A DNA stretch of 8,542 bases from an uncultured Selenomonadaceae bacterium (GTDB taxonomy: Bacteria > Bacillota > Negativicutes > Selenomonadales > Selenomonadaceae), in NCBI GenBank assembly GCA_905233965.1, contig CAJOFG010000026.1, positions 1-8,542 of the forward strand, given 5' to 3'. Shown here one piece after another: positions 1 to 5,678 of this stretch. A model generated the notes under the pieces. The model was not told the origin of the DNA, did not search any database, and saw only the letters and a list, made by a program, of their open reading frames with translations. Position 1 is the first letter of the stretch; the number at the start of each line of letters is the position of its first letter. A program made the translations under genes and the position numbers.

Positions 1-351
1 CATATTCTTGTCTGAGTCTGCGACGTAAGCCACACCTCCTTCCACAAAGTAACCTTTTTTTAATCGTGCAATTTCAATTTCCTGTTTGGCAACCAACAAT
101 CTGAGCCTTTCAACTTCGGTTAAGTTTTTGCCTGTGGTAAGTGCCGCGAATTTGTTTCCGCTTGTGCCGGAAAGTCCTTCCTCCCCTTCTTCCAAATATT
201 TTTTTACCCAAGCAGCTATTCTTGAAGTTGAAATACCGCTCTCACGAGCGACTTCCTTTAATGCGACGTGTTCTTCAAGGTGTTGTAGGACATAACTTAA
301 TTTTTCAGCTTTTGTCCAATTTCTGTGTCCCATACCTTTTTTACCGCTCAT
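1..351 (-). CDS. IS3-type transposase OrfA-like helix-turn-helix protein, 3' end outside window
   Basis: Reading the minus strand from ATG at 351-349 gives 117 codons without a stop, so the gene continues past the left edge. Residues about 12-60 form a helix-turn-helix of the IS3 OrfA type (TKAEKLSYV, then VALKEVARESGISTSRIAAWVKKY, broken here as VALKEVARESG and ISTSRIAAWVKKY). Residues about 78-100 (TEVERLRLLVAKQEIEIARL) look like the leucine-rich coiled coil through which OrfA proteins dimerise, followed by LKKGYF, a segment common near the OrfA/OrfB junction. In this family OrfA binds the terminal repeats, and a frameshift fusion with OrfB is the active transposase. OrfB, any frameshift site and the other end of the element are not in view. 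The start is supported by an AGGAGGTG ribosome site 7 bases upstream and an extended -10 promoter. A stand-alone HTH gene of IS origin is the alternative. Confidence 0.8.
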   Translation of the reverse strand, partial: MSGKKGMGHRNWTKAEKLSYVLQHLEEHVALKEVARESGISTSRIAAWVKKYLEEGEEGLSGTSGNKFAALTTGKNLTEVERLRLLVAKQEIEIARLKKGYFVEGGVAYVADSDKNM

Positions 352-358
352 TTTTTTT

Positions 359-382
359 CACCTCCTGTACCGATTATATCAA
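359..382 (-). promoter_or_regulatory. Promoter and ribosome binding site of the transposase gene
   Basis: On the minus strand, a perfect TATAAT lies at 378-373, preceded by TGA, which makes an extended -10 element. No good -35 sits 16-18 bases upstream. The ribosome site AGGAGGTG is at 366-359, seven bases before the ATG. The leader is very short. The promoter begins right inside the presumed IS end. Confidence 0.65.
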
Positions 383-417
383 AAAAGTAGACACTCTTTT
401 TTGAATTGTCTACTTTT
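383..417. repeat. Perfect 11-bp inverted repeat at the probable IS end
   Basis: AAAAGTAGACA at 383-393 is exactly complementary to TGTCTACTTTT at 407-417, with a 13-base spacer. Read outward-in, the left arm on the minus strand begins TGTCTACTTTTTTG, a plausible IS3-type terminus because such ends usually start with TG, and leads straight into the transposase promoter. The right arm could be the end of a second element or remnant facing the other way. The pair could also be a hairpin that blocks transcription entering the IS. The sequence alone does not decide between these. Confidence 0.5.
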
Positions 418-427
418 ACTTTACCGG

Positions 428-461
428 TTCCGACAAGGAAAAAGGTCGTCGGGATTTTTTT
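428..461 (+). terminator. Weak hairpin followed by T7, possible terminator
   Basis: TTCCGAC (428-434) can pair with GTCGGGA (448-454) with one G-U pair, leaving a 13-base loop and a run of seven T at 455-461. No plus-strand gene lies upstream, so a role is unclear. It may belong to IS-derived sequence or stop readthrough away from the IS. Confidence 0.3.
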
Positions 462-527
462 ATGTTTGACATGGGGAAGAAATTTTTTTAAAATCTTACC
501 GCAATTTTTTAATCGTGCATACAACAG

Positions 528-564
528 AAAAACGTCTCCGAAATTTTTTTGCGGAAACGTTTTT
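528..564 (-). terminator. Hairpin between the hypothetical gene and the IS, probable terminator
   Basis: AAAAACGT (528-535) pairs with ACGTTTTT (557-564), and after one mismatch TCCG (537-540) pairs with CGGA (552-555), with an 11-base loop. The outer A/T pairs give a U run on either strand, so it could act in both directions. It sits 27 bases past the stop of the minus-strand gene at 591-920. A 14-bp perfect palindrome with no loop (GA6T6C, 576-589) lies between the stop codon and this hairpin. Confidence 0.55.
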
Positions 565-590
565 ATTTGTCGGCAGAAAAAATTTTTTCG

Positions 591-920
591 TTACTCGTGA
601 TGATGATGAGGAGGAGGCGGCGGGAACATTTGGCGGGTGTGATAGTGGAGCAGATAACAATCGTTTTCAAAGAAATGTTGAATGTCATCGATAATACAAA
701 ACTGCCGAGTCTTGGGGTAAACCAAAATGTCACCCTCAAAAATTTCCTGATCGTCTGAAACGTAAATTAACGGTGCGTATTGATCGCAGTTTTTACAAAA
801 ATTTCCGTGAATCAACGGATCGACCACGCGACCTTCGCGCAACAAAACAAATTCGCCGGGCTTGAGGTCTGCGGCATTTTCAAAATACTGCATCAAAATC
901 AAATTGGCGTTGACTTCCAT
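591..920 (-). CDS. Unrecognised 109-residue protein with CxxC motif and Pro5-His4-Glu tail
   Basis: I do not recognise this protein. It starts at ATG 920-918, with a purine-rich ribosome site (GGGAGG, about 933-928) seven or so bases upstream and a good promoter farther up, and it ends with TAA at 593-591. The chain is acidic and predicted soluble, with no signal peptide or membrane segment. Visible elements are C42-K-N-C45 (a possible metal or redox pair), further cysteines at 75 and 88, the segment IFEGDILVYPK (60-70), HYH at 92-94, and an extreme C-terminus of five prolines, four histidines and a final glutamate (100-109). The histidines suggest metal binding, which is inference. It is transcribed away from dnaN. 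Overlapping plus-strand frames lack ribosome sites and look like shadows. Confidence 0.75.
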   Translation of the reverse strand: MEVNANLILMQYFENAADLKPGEFVLLREGRVVDPLIHGNFCKNCDQYAPLIYVSDDQEIFEGDILVYPKTRQFCIIDDIQHFFENDCYLLHYHTRQMFPPPPPHHHHE

Positions 921-944
921 AAAAAATCCCTCCCTTTTCGGGAA

Positions 945-974
945 ATTATAAATTTATACATTACTTTACGTCAA
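945..974 (-). promoter_or_regulatory. Promoter of the 109-residue hypothetical gene
   Basis: On the minus strand, TTGACG (974-969) and TATAAT (950-945) are separated by 18 bases, close to the SigA consensus. It lies entirely inside the 83-bp gap shared with dnaN, and its -35 falls in what should be the dnaN leader, so the two transcription starts may interfere. A convincing plus-strand promoter for dnaN is harder to see. TATAAA at 947-952 overlaps this -10 but has no good -35. Confidence 0.6.
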
Positions 975-1003
975 TCGAAATTTTTTTTAACGGAGGTTAG
1001 AAA

Positions 1004-2113
1004 ATGAAATTTACTTGTTCCAAAAATGATTTGAGCGAGGCACTGCAAACCGTTTCGCGTGCCGTCGCGAACAAACCGCAAATGCCGATTTTGTCCGGCG
1101 TTTACATTCGCGCCGAAGGAAGTACCCTTGAAATGCAGGCGAATAATTTTTCGTTGGGCATTATCGCGAAAACTCCGGTCAATACGGAGGAGCCGGGCGA
1201 ATTGGTTGTCGTCGGAAAATATTTTTTGGAAATCGTCCGCAAACTTTCCGGCGATGCGGTTACAATTTCTTACGAGCCGGGCGAAAGCGTCGTGAACATT
1301 CAATCCGAATCCGCGTCGTTTAATTTGATGGCAATGTCGCCGGAAGATTTTCCGAAAGTCAAATCTCAGGAAGTCGTCACCTCTTTTAAAATTCGCGCCG
1401 GCAAATTGAAAAATCTTATTCGCAAAACTGCCTTCGCCTGTTCGACAGACGAAGTGCGACCGATTTTTACCGGTTGTCTTTTTGAAATCGGCGGGACTTC
1501 CGTAACGGTTGCCGCGACCAACACTCACAGACTTTCAATCGTTCGCGATCAACTCGCCGAAGAAGTTGCAGAACTCCGTTTTGTCGTTCCCGCCGGAAAT
1601 TTGCGCGACCTTATGCGTATGCTTGAATCTTCCGCGCCGGAAAATCCGGTTACCGTCGATTATTGCGGAAAATATATGTCGTTCACCTTCGACAACATTT
1701 TCATGACTTCCAGACTCATCGAAGGTCAATTTCCTCCGTATGACAAAGTTATTCCCTCTTCATCGGAAACTTTTGTTACCGCGAACGTCGCCGAACTTCT
1801 TTCCGCAGTGGATCGTGTCGCGCTCATCTCGAAGGAGACCGAATACAACACAATCAGATTTATTTTTTCGCAAAACGGAATCGAAATTTCTTCCACGTCG
1901 CCGGAAGTCGGCAAAGCGTCCGAACACGTCGCTTGCACCATCGAAGGACCGGACTTGGATATTTCCTTCAACGTCGCGTATATTTTCGACGTACTCAAAG
2001 CGTTGGACGGTGCGGAGTGCAGAATTGCCTTGAATCAGCGTTTGAGTCCGGCCGACATTCGCGAAGCCGGCAACGACAATTTTATTTACGTCGTCACGCC
2101 GGTTAGAACCTGA
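1004..2113 (+). CDS. dnaN: DNA polymerase III sliding clamp (beta subunit)
   Basis: This gene encodes the ring-shaped processivity clamp that encircles DNA and tethers the replicative polymerase and other partners. The product is 369 residues, the normal family length, and covers three repeated clamp folds, roughly 1-120, 128-245 and 247-366. Family landmarks are MPILSGVYI near residue 27, the inter-domain stretch FKIRAGKLKNLIRKTAFA, STDEVRPIFTGCLFE near 146-160, EGQFPPYDKVIP near 240, and the C-terminus FIYVVTPVRT, which matches the usual YxxxPxR ending that forms part of the partner-binding pocket. ATG at 1004 is preceded by CGGAGG at 991-996 with seven bases between. recF begins 18 bases after the stop, so the two are very likely cotranscribed. 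Unusually, dnaA is not directly upstream: a divergent hypothetical gene and an IS lie there. AAAATTTT, common elsewhere in the window, is absent from this gene. Confidence 0.97.
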   Translation: MKFTCSKNDLSEALQTVSRAVANKPQMPILSGVYIRAEGSTLEMQANNFSLGIIAKTPVNTEEPGELVVVGKYFLEIVRKLSGDAVTISYEPGESVVNIQSESASFNLMAMSPEDFPKVKSQEVVTSFKIRAGKLKNLIRKTAFACSTDEVRPIFTGCLFEIGGTSVTVAATNTHRLSIVRDQLAEEVAELRFVVPAGNLRDLMRMLESSAPENPVTVDYCGKYMSFTFDNIFMTSRLIEGQFPPYDKVIPSSSETFVTANVAELLSAVDRVALISKETEYNTIRFIFSQNGIEISSTSPEVGKASEHVACTIEGPDLDISFNVAYIFDVLKALDGAECRIALNQRLSPADIREAGNDNFIYVVTPVRT

Positions 2114-2131
2114 CAAAAATTTTTTCGACAG

Positions 2132-3289
2132 ATGATTATTTCAGAATTGAACTTAAAAGATTTTCGCAACTTCTCCGAACTGAATTTGAAACCGGATAAC
2201 GCGATAAATATTTTTTTGGGGCGAAACGCTCAAGGCAAGACGAATATTTTGGAAGCGATTCATTTTATTTCACTCGGCAGGTCGCGCGCGTCGAAGTACT
2301 CCGAACTGATTCGGCGCGGCGAAACTTCCGCAACAATTCGCGTAAAATTTTCAAAAGCCGACGTTTCCCACGAATCAGCCGCCGAACTTTCCGCAGAGAA
2401 AAAAAGTCGGCGGTTTCTTTTTGACGGCAATGCAATTCGTTTCCGCGATCTCGTCGGTATGTTAAATTCCGTGATGTTTTCGCCGGAAGATTTGTTTATG
2501 TTCAAAAGCTCTCCGGGCGTTCGTCGAAAATTTTTGGACGGCGAAATTGTTCAAGCCTCGCCGGTTTACTACGCGAACCTTTCAACTTACAACCGGCTCG
2601 TCGAACAGAAAAATAATTTGCTGAAAAAAATTCGTGAAGGTTTAGCCGCGCCGGACAATTTGGATTTGTGGAACGAACAGCTTGCGGAAATGTGCGCGAA
2701 AGTCGTGGTAAAGCGTGTGCAGACCGTTTTAAAAATGAGTGCGCCGGCAAATTCCGTGCAACAAAATATTTCCGGCGGGAAAGAAATTTTAACGGTCAAG
2801 TACGAAATTAACGGGCTGAACGAGTACGATCGCGAAGAGTTGAAAAATATTTTGCCGACGGATAAAATTTTCGACTTTGAAGGCGTGACGAAAAATCTTG
2901 CCGAATTTTACCGAAAACTTTTTCGCGCCGGAAAATTTTCCGACATCAAGCGCGGTTCGGCAAGTTTGGGAGCGCATATCGACGACTTGAAATTTTTTCT
3001 CAACGGCGAAGAGTTAAAAATTTACGGTTCGCAGGGACAACTCCGGACGGCGGCACTTGCTTTGAAATTGTCGGAGTTGCAATTTTTGAAATCTGAAACC
3101 GGCGAATATCCGATTCTGCTTCTCGATGACGTGATGAGCGAATTGGACAGGGAGCGGCGCGAACAACTTTTGCATTTCCTGCAACGCGAAAAAATTCAAA
3201 CTTTAATTGCGGCGACGGAGAAAACATATTTCCCGGAAGAAAGTTTCGGAAAAATTTTTCGCGTCCGCGCCGGACAAATCGAAGAGTAA
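2132..3289 (+). CDS. recF: DNA replication/repair protein RecF
   Basis: RecF is an SMC/Rad50-like ATPase that binds gapped DNA and, with RecO and RecR, helps load RecA at stalled or damaged forks. The protein has 385 residues, slightly longer than the usual 360-375. The Walker A motif is GRNAQGKT at residues 30-37. The ABC signature follows YGSQGQLRT at 298-306, and Walker B with the catalytic acidic pair is LLLDDVMSELD with D332 and D333, ending in the D-loop. The N-terminus ISELNLKDFRNF matches the family and fixes the start at ATG 2132. There is no clear Shine-Dalgarno sequence in the AT-rich 18-base gap after dnaN, so translation may depend on coupling to dnaN. The S4-domain gene often found between dnaN and recF in Bacillota is missing. 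A strong hairpin terminator overlaps the stop codon. Confidence 0.95.
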   Translation: MIISELNLKDFRNFSELNLKPDNAINIFLGRNAQGKTNILEAIHFISLGRSRASKYSELIRRGETSATIRVKFSKADVSHESAAELSAEKKSRRFLFDGNAIRFRDLVGMLNSVMFSPEDLFMFKSSPGVRRKFLDGEIVQASPVYYANLSTYNRLVEQKNNLLKKIREGLAAPDNLDLWNEQLAEMCAKVVVKRVQTVLKMSAPANSVQQNISGGKEILTVKYEINGLNEYDREELKNILPTDKIFDFEGVTKNLAEFYRKLFRAGKFSDIKRGSASLGAHIDDLKFFLNGEELKIYGSQGQLRTAALALKLSELQFLKSETGEYPILLLDDVMSELDRERREQLLHFLQREKIQTLIAATEKTYFPEESFGKIFRVRAGQIEE

Positions 3290-3349
3290 AAAAATCCTTC
3301 GTCACATCGGATTTAAAATTTTTCCGACGTAAGACGAAGGATTTTTTTT
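3288..3349 (+). terminator. Long perfect-stem terminator after recF, possibly bidirectional
   Basis: Bases 3288-3303 (A7 then TCCTTCGTC) are perfectly complementary to 3333-3348 (GACGAAGGA then T7), a 16-bp stem that begins inside the recF TAA. The 29-base loop holds a second stem: ACATCGG (3304-3310) against CCGACGT (3324-3330), with one mismatch. The T run continues to 3349. Because A and T runs flank the GC part on both sides, it could also stop minus-strand transcripts. Confidence 0.85.
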
Positions 3350-3423
3350 GCGTAACTTCTCAGCATACCGCCGGCAAGCTCGGCAATTTTCGGCTCTGCG
3401 GATTGAACTTTTTTATTTTTCAT
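3313..3423 (-). CDS. Possible 36-residue small protein in the recF downstream gap
   Basis: Read on the minus strand from ATG at 3423-3421 to TAA at 3315-3313. The product is basic, begins MKNKKVQSAEPKIAELAGG and ends with SEKF. Support: GAAAGG (3438-3433) nine bases before the ATG, a well-formed promoter just upstream (TTGCGA, 17 bases, TATAAT), and codons like those of the neighbours (GCC, CCG, ATT, GAG). Against it: it is short, I recognise no family, and its last dozen codons run through the recF terminator hairpin, with the stop codon in the hairpin loop. It could instead be a short noncoding or antisense transcript. It would not have been found by a length-limited gene search. Confidence 0.42.
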   Translation of the reverse strand: MKNKKVQSAEPKIAELAGGMLRSYAKKILRLTSEKF

Positions 3424-3458
3424 CAGCGTCAACCTTTCACAAAAAATTATTTCTGTCG

Positions 3459-3487
3459 ATTATATAATTCCAAAAAATTTTTCGCAA
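3459..3487 (-). promoter_or_regulatory. Minus-strand promoter for the small gene
   Basis: TTGCGA (3487-3482) and TATAAT (3464-3459) are spaced by exactly 17 bases on the minus strand. A start near 3452 would leave a leader of about 28 bases before the ATG at 3423. It is back-to-back with the plus-strand promoter at 3503-3513. Confidence 0.55.
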
Positions 3488-3502
3488 AAAATAATTCGGA
3501 AG

Positions 3503-3513
3503 TGTGCTATAAT
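3503..3513 (+). promoter_or_regulatory. Extended -10 promoter of the DUF721 gene
   Basis: TGTGC followed directly by TATAAT (3508-3513) matches the TRTGN extended -10 of Gram-positive SigA promoters. There is no clear -35, only AT-rich sequence, which is usual for extended -10 promoters. The start codon is 38 bases downstream, with TGAGGTGG at 3537-3544 as ribosome site. Confidence 0.7.
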
Positions 3514-3551
3514 TTTTCTGCAAAAAAATTTTAAAGTGAGGTGGCGTTTCC

Positions 3552-4487
3552 GTGAGCGACCCTTCAAACGTGAAAGAAATTTTTGAAAACTACATCGACA
3601 ACTCGGACGAAGAATTTCAAAAAAATATTTTGCATACGAAAATTTTCAAAGCGTGGCCGGAATTTGCCGGAAGTTACATTGCCCGCGAAGTCACTCCGAT
3701 AAGAATTTCCGATAAGACTTTGGTTTTGTACTCGGACAATCCGGCGGCGAAAAATACGCTTATGTTCATCGCGAACGAAATTGCCGACTATTTTAATGAA
3801 AATATCGGCGGCGGGAGAAAAATTATCGAGAATGTGACTTTCGGAAAAAGTTTTGAGAAACCGGTCAAATTTATCAAAGCGGACAAACCGAAAAAAAAAT
3901 TGCCGGAGCAAGACCTTGCCGCCGAAATTGCGAAAATAAAATTGACGAAAAAAGAAATTGCCGCTTGCCAAAAAAATGTTGCGCGGATAGAAAATCCGGA
4001 GATTCGCGAAATTGCTTTCAACGCGCACGCAAATTTTATCCGGCGAAAAAAATTCGACATTCGGAGCGGCAAAAAAAAATGTGCGCTCTGCGATTTGTTT
4101 TGCGAACCCGGCGAAGTCATCTGCAAGATTTGCAAAATTCACGAACAGGAAAAAATGCGGCGCGGCGTTTCAAAAATTTTGCGCGAAATTCCTTGGGCAA
4201 GTTACCCGGAAATTCAAACGGAAATTGCAAAAAATTTTCCCTACACAAGCCGCGAATGTACGATTGACTTTATCGACTCGGTGCGCTCGGCAATGGTGAC
4301 GGAGTTGGCGGCGCATATTCCTTACGACGATAAAGATTCTCTCGAAGTAAAATTTTTGGCAATGCTCTACAAGAGGATTCCCGCCGACAAATTGACCGAA
4401 AAAGTTTTTAATCGCGCAATGAAGGATTTAAAATTCAACATGGCGAACCTTCCGAAATTTAAAATGCGTAAATTCAAAAAAATGTAA
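3552..4487 (+). CDS. DUF721/DciA-like protein with a Cys4 zinc-ribbon-like C-terminal extension
   Basis: The N-terminal part, about residues 10-100, fits the DUF721 (DciA) domain: IFKAWPEFAGSYIAREVTPI, then LVLYSDNPAAKNTLMFIANEI and a VTFGKS strand. In bacteria lacking dedicated loaders, DciA recruits the replicative helicase DnaB, and its gene often follows recF, as here. After a Lys-rich linker (about 104-120), C177-x2-C180 and C191-x2-C194 form a likely zinc ribbon, with C184 and H197 close by. A helical region of about 100 residues follows, and the tail is very basic. At 311 residues it is well beyond the roughly 100-190 of ordinary DUF721 proteins. The GTG start at 3552 is supported by TGAGGTGG upstream. 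Helicase loading by this protein is inference, and the role of the extension is unknown. It appears to be a single-gene transcript, with its own promoter and a terminator before the YitT gene. Confidence 0.8.
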   Translation: MSDPSNVKEIFENYIDNSDEEFQKNILHTKIFKAWPEFAGSYIAREVTPIRISDKTLVLYSDNPAAKNTLMFIANEIADYFNENIGGGRKIIENVTFGKSFEKPVKFIKADKPKKKLPEQDLAAEIAKIKLTKKEIAACQKNVARIENPEIREIAFNAHANFIRRKKFDIRSGKKKCALCDLFCEPGEVICKICKIHEQEKMRRGVSKILREIPWASYPEIQTEIAKNFPYTSRECTIDFIDSVRSAMVTELAAHIPYDDKDSLEVKFLAMLYKRIPADKLTEKVFNRAMKDLKFNMANLPKFKMRKFKKM

Positions 4488-4488
4488 C

Positions 4489-4518
4489 GCGAAAAAAATA
4501 AGCGCAAAATTTTTTCGC
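4489..4518. repeat. AT-rich hairpin just after the DUF721 gene
   Basis: GCGAAAAAA (4489-4497) is complementary to TTTTTTCGC (4510-4518), with a 12-base loop, starting one base past the stop codon. It lacks a following T run, so it is a weak terminator candidate and may serve as a 3'-end stabiliser. The rest of the gap to about 4600 holds two direct copies of ACAAAAATTTTT (from 4542 and 4556), each containing an A5T5 palindrome. No ORF with a ribosome site was seen there. Confidence 0.35.
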
Positions 4519-4604
4519 ACCGTCAAATAAAAAAATCTCCGACAAAAATTTTTCAACAAAAATTTTTCCGACAACTTTTGCCGAGGAAAATTTTTTGTTC
4601 GGGC

Positions 4605-4630
4605 TCCCCTGTCTGCGGGGAATTTTTTTT
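4605..4630 (+). terminator. Probable terminator of the DUF721 transcript
   Basis: TCCCC (4605-4609) pairs with GGGGA (4617-4621) around a 7-base loop, followed by A and eight T (4623-4630). The stem is short but GC-rich, and the T run is good. It lies just 13 bases upstream of the -35 of the next promoter, separating the two transcription units. Confidence 0.6.
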
Positions 4631-4643
4631 TATAAAAAAAAAT

Positions 4644-4674
4644 TTGCACAACCGGAAAAATTTTGTGGTATAAT
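4644..4674 (+). promoter_or_regulatory. Promoter of the YitT-MBL-greA-lysS unit
   Basis: TATAAT at 4669-4674 is preceded by TGTGG, the TRTGN extension. TTGCAC at 4644-4649 is a reasonable -35 at a slightly long 19-base spacing. Transcription would start near 4681, with GGGAGGG at 4689-4695 as ribosome site for ATG 4706. A start codon farther upstream in the same frame (TTG at 4595) would precede this promoter and is therefore unlikely. Confidence 0.75.
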
Positions 4675-4705
4675 CTGCGCCGGTGTCCGGGAGGGAAAAA
4701 CTTTT

Positions 4706-5650
4706 ATGAAAGTCACGGAATTTGTCTTAAAGAGTCGTCCGCTCCAACATTTCGGAGTAATTGTCGGCTGTTTCATTGCCGCCTGTTCGATAAATCTTTT
4801 CATCATTCCGAATCATATGCTCACCGGCGGAGTTGCCGGCATTGCGATTATTTTTTATTTCATCGCGGATCTTCCGGTCGGTCTGCAAACTTTGGCGTAC
4901 AACATTCCGCTTTTGATTGCGTCATACAAGTTGATGGGAAAAAAATATACCGTCGATGTAATTTTCGGCACGGTTATTTTCTCGCTGCTTTTGGACGCGA
5001 CAAAATTTTTGAACGATTACGCGCCGCACCTTGACAATTTACTTCTTGCCTCGATTTACGGCGGAGTTTTCAACGGTTTGGGTTATGGAATTGTTTTCCG
5101 CATGAACGGGAGTACCGGCGGGTTCGACATAATCGGAGCGATTGTCCGGAAATTTTATTCGATGAATATCGGCTCGGTTATCTTCGCGTTCAACTGTATG
5201 GTCGTCGCCGTTGCCGGATTTCTTTTCGGCATTGAGCCGGCGATGTTCACTTTGGTTTGTATGTATATCAATTCGCACGTCACCGATAAAGTTATCGCCG
5301 GATTGAATCGAAAAAAAGCCGTGATGATAATTTCCAAAAAGTCGAAGGAAATTGCCGACGGCATCATGAACGAGTTGGGACGCGGCGTAACTTTTTTGCA
5401 CGGGCGCGGCGCATTCAGCGGGGACGAAAGAGAAATTGTTATGGTCGTCGTCAGCCTGACGCAGATGGCGAAATTAAAAATCATTGCACACGCGATTGAC
5501 CGAAACGCTTTCATGATTATAATGTCTGCCGGCGAAGTCATGGGGCGCGGGTTCACCAGATCGAAAAATACGAAAGAAATTCCGGAGGAGGACAGACTCA
5601 GTCCGGAAACGGAAGAAAAAATTCAGAAGGCATTGGACACTGCCGAATAA
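4706..5650 (+). CDS. YitT family membrane protein with C-terminal DUF2179 domain
   Basis: This is an integral membrane protein of 314 residues, typical for the YitT/DUF161 plus DUF2179 architecture. Hydrophobic segments fall at about 15-35, 38-56, 63-77, 85-100, 109-130 and 157-187. The family motif GSTGGFDIIGAIV is at 135-147. After residue 200 the chain is cytoplasmic-like and contains the DUF2179 core GRGVTFLHGRGAFSG (226-239), a beta-rich segment EIVMVVVSL, and DRNAFMIIMSAGEVMGRGF (265-283). The short C-terminal tail is charged. Members of this family are widespread in Bacillota and often present in many copies, and transport has been proposed but the substrate is not known. ATG 4706 was chosen over an upstream in-frame TTG because GGGAGGG precedes it and the promoter lies between. 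It is the first gene of an apparent operon, with 28 bases to the next gene. Confidence 0.92.
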   Translation: MKVTEFVLKSRPLQHFGVIVGCFIAACSINLFIIPNHMLTGGVAGIAIIFYFIADLPVGLQTLAYNIPLLIASYKLMGKKYTVDVIFGTVIFSLLLDATKFLNDYAPHLDNLLLASIYGGVFNGLGYGIVFRMNGSTGGFDIIGAIVRKFYSMNIGSVIFAFNCMVVAVAGFLFGIEPAMFTLVCMYINSHVTDKVIAGLNRKKAVMIISKKSKEIADGIMNELGRGVTFLHGRGAFSGDEREIVMVVVSLTQMAKLKIIAHAIDRNAFMIIMSAGEVMGRGFTRSKNTKEIPEEDRLSPETEEKIQKALDTAE

Positions 5651-5678
5651 ATTTTTTCGTGAGGAGGATTTTTTTTAA

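Noticed and set aside
406..600. Plus-strand ORF of 64 codons in the IS-to-hypothetical gap
   Set aside because: It has no ribosome site, starts in the inverted repeat, and is rich in Lys and Phe from A and T runs. It crosses a hairpin and overlaps the end of the minus-strand gene.
420..1003. Possible replication origin upstream of dnaN
   Set aside because: The sequence is AT-rich, but I find no cluster of TTATCCACA-like DnaA boxes. Isolated partial matches (for example near 6868 and 8411) lie inside genes.
780..1007. Plus-strand ORF leading into dnaN
   Set aside because: It is antisense to the well-supported minus-strand gene and ends on the dnaN start. It has no ribosome site and no protein-like features.
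971..1528. Long minus-strand ORF of 185 codons opposite dnaN, and the similar ones opposite the DUF721 gene (3564-4142) and lysS (7539-8267)
   Set aside because: These are shadow frames produced by codon bias of clearly identified genes. They are rich in Arg, Phe and Asn and have no ribosome sites.
4595..4705. A 37-residue N-terminal extension of the YitT protein from an in-frame TTG
   Set aside because: It crosses a terminator hairpin and the promoter, has no ribosome site and is Lys/Phe-rich. ATG 4706 has GGGAGGG upstream and the family-like N-terminus.
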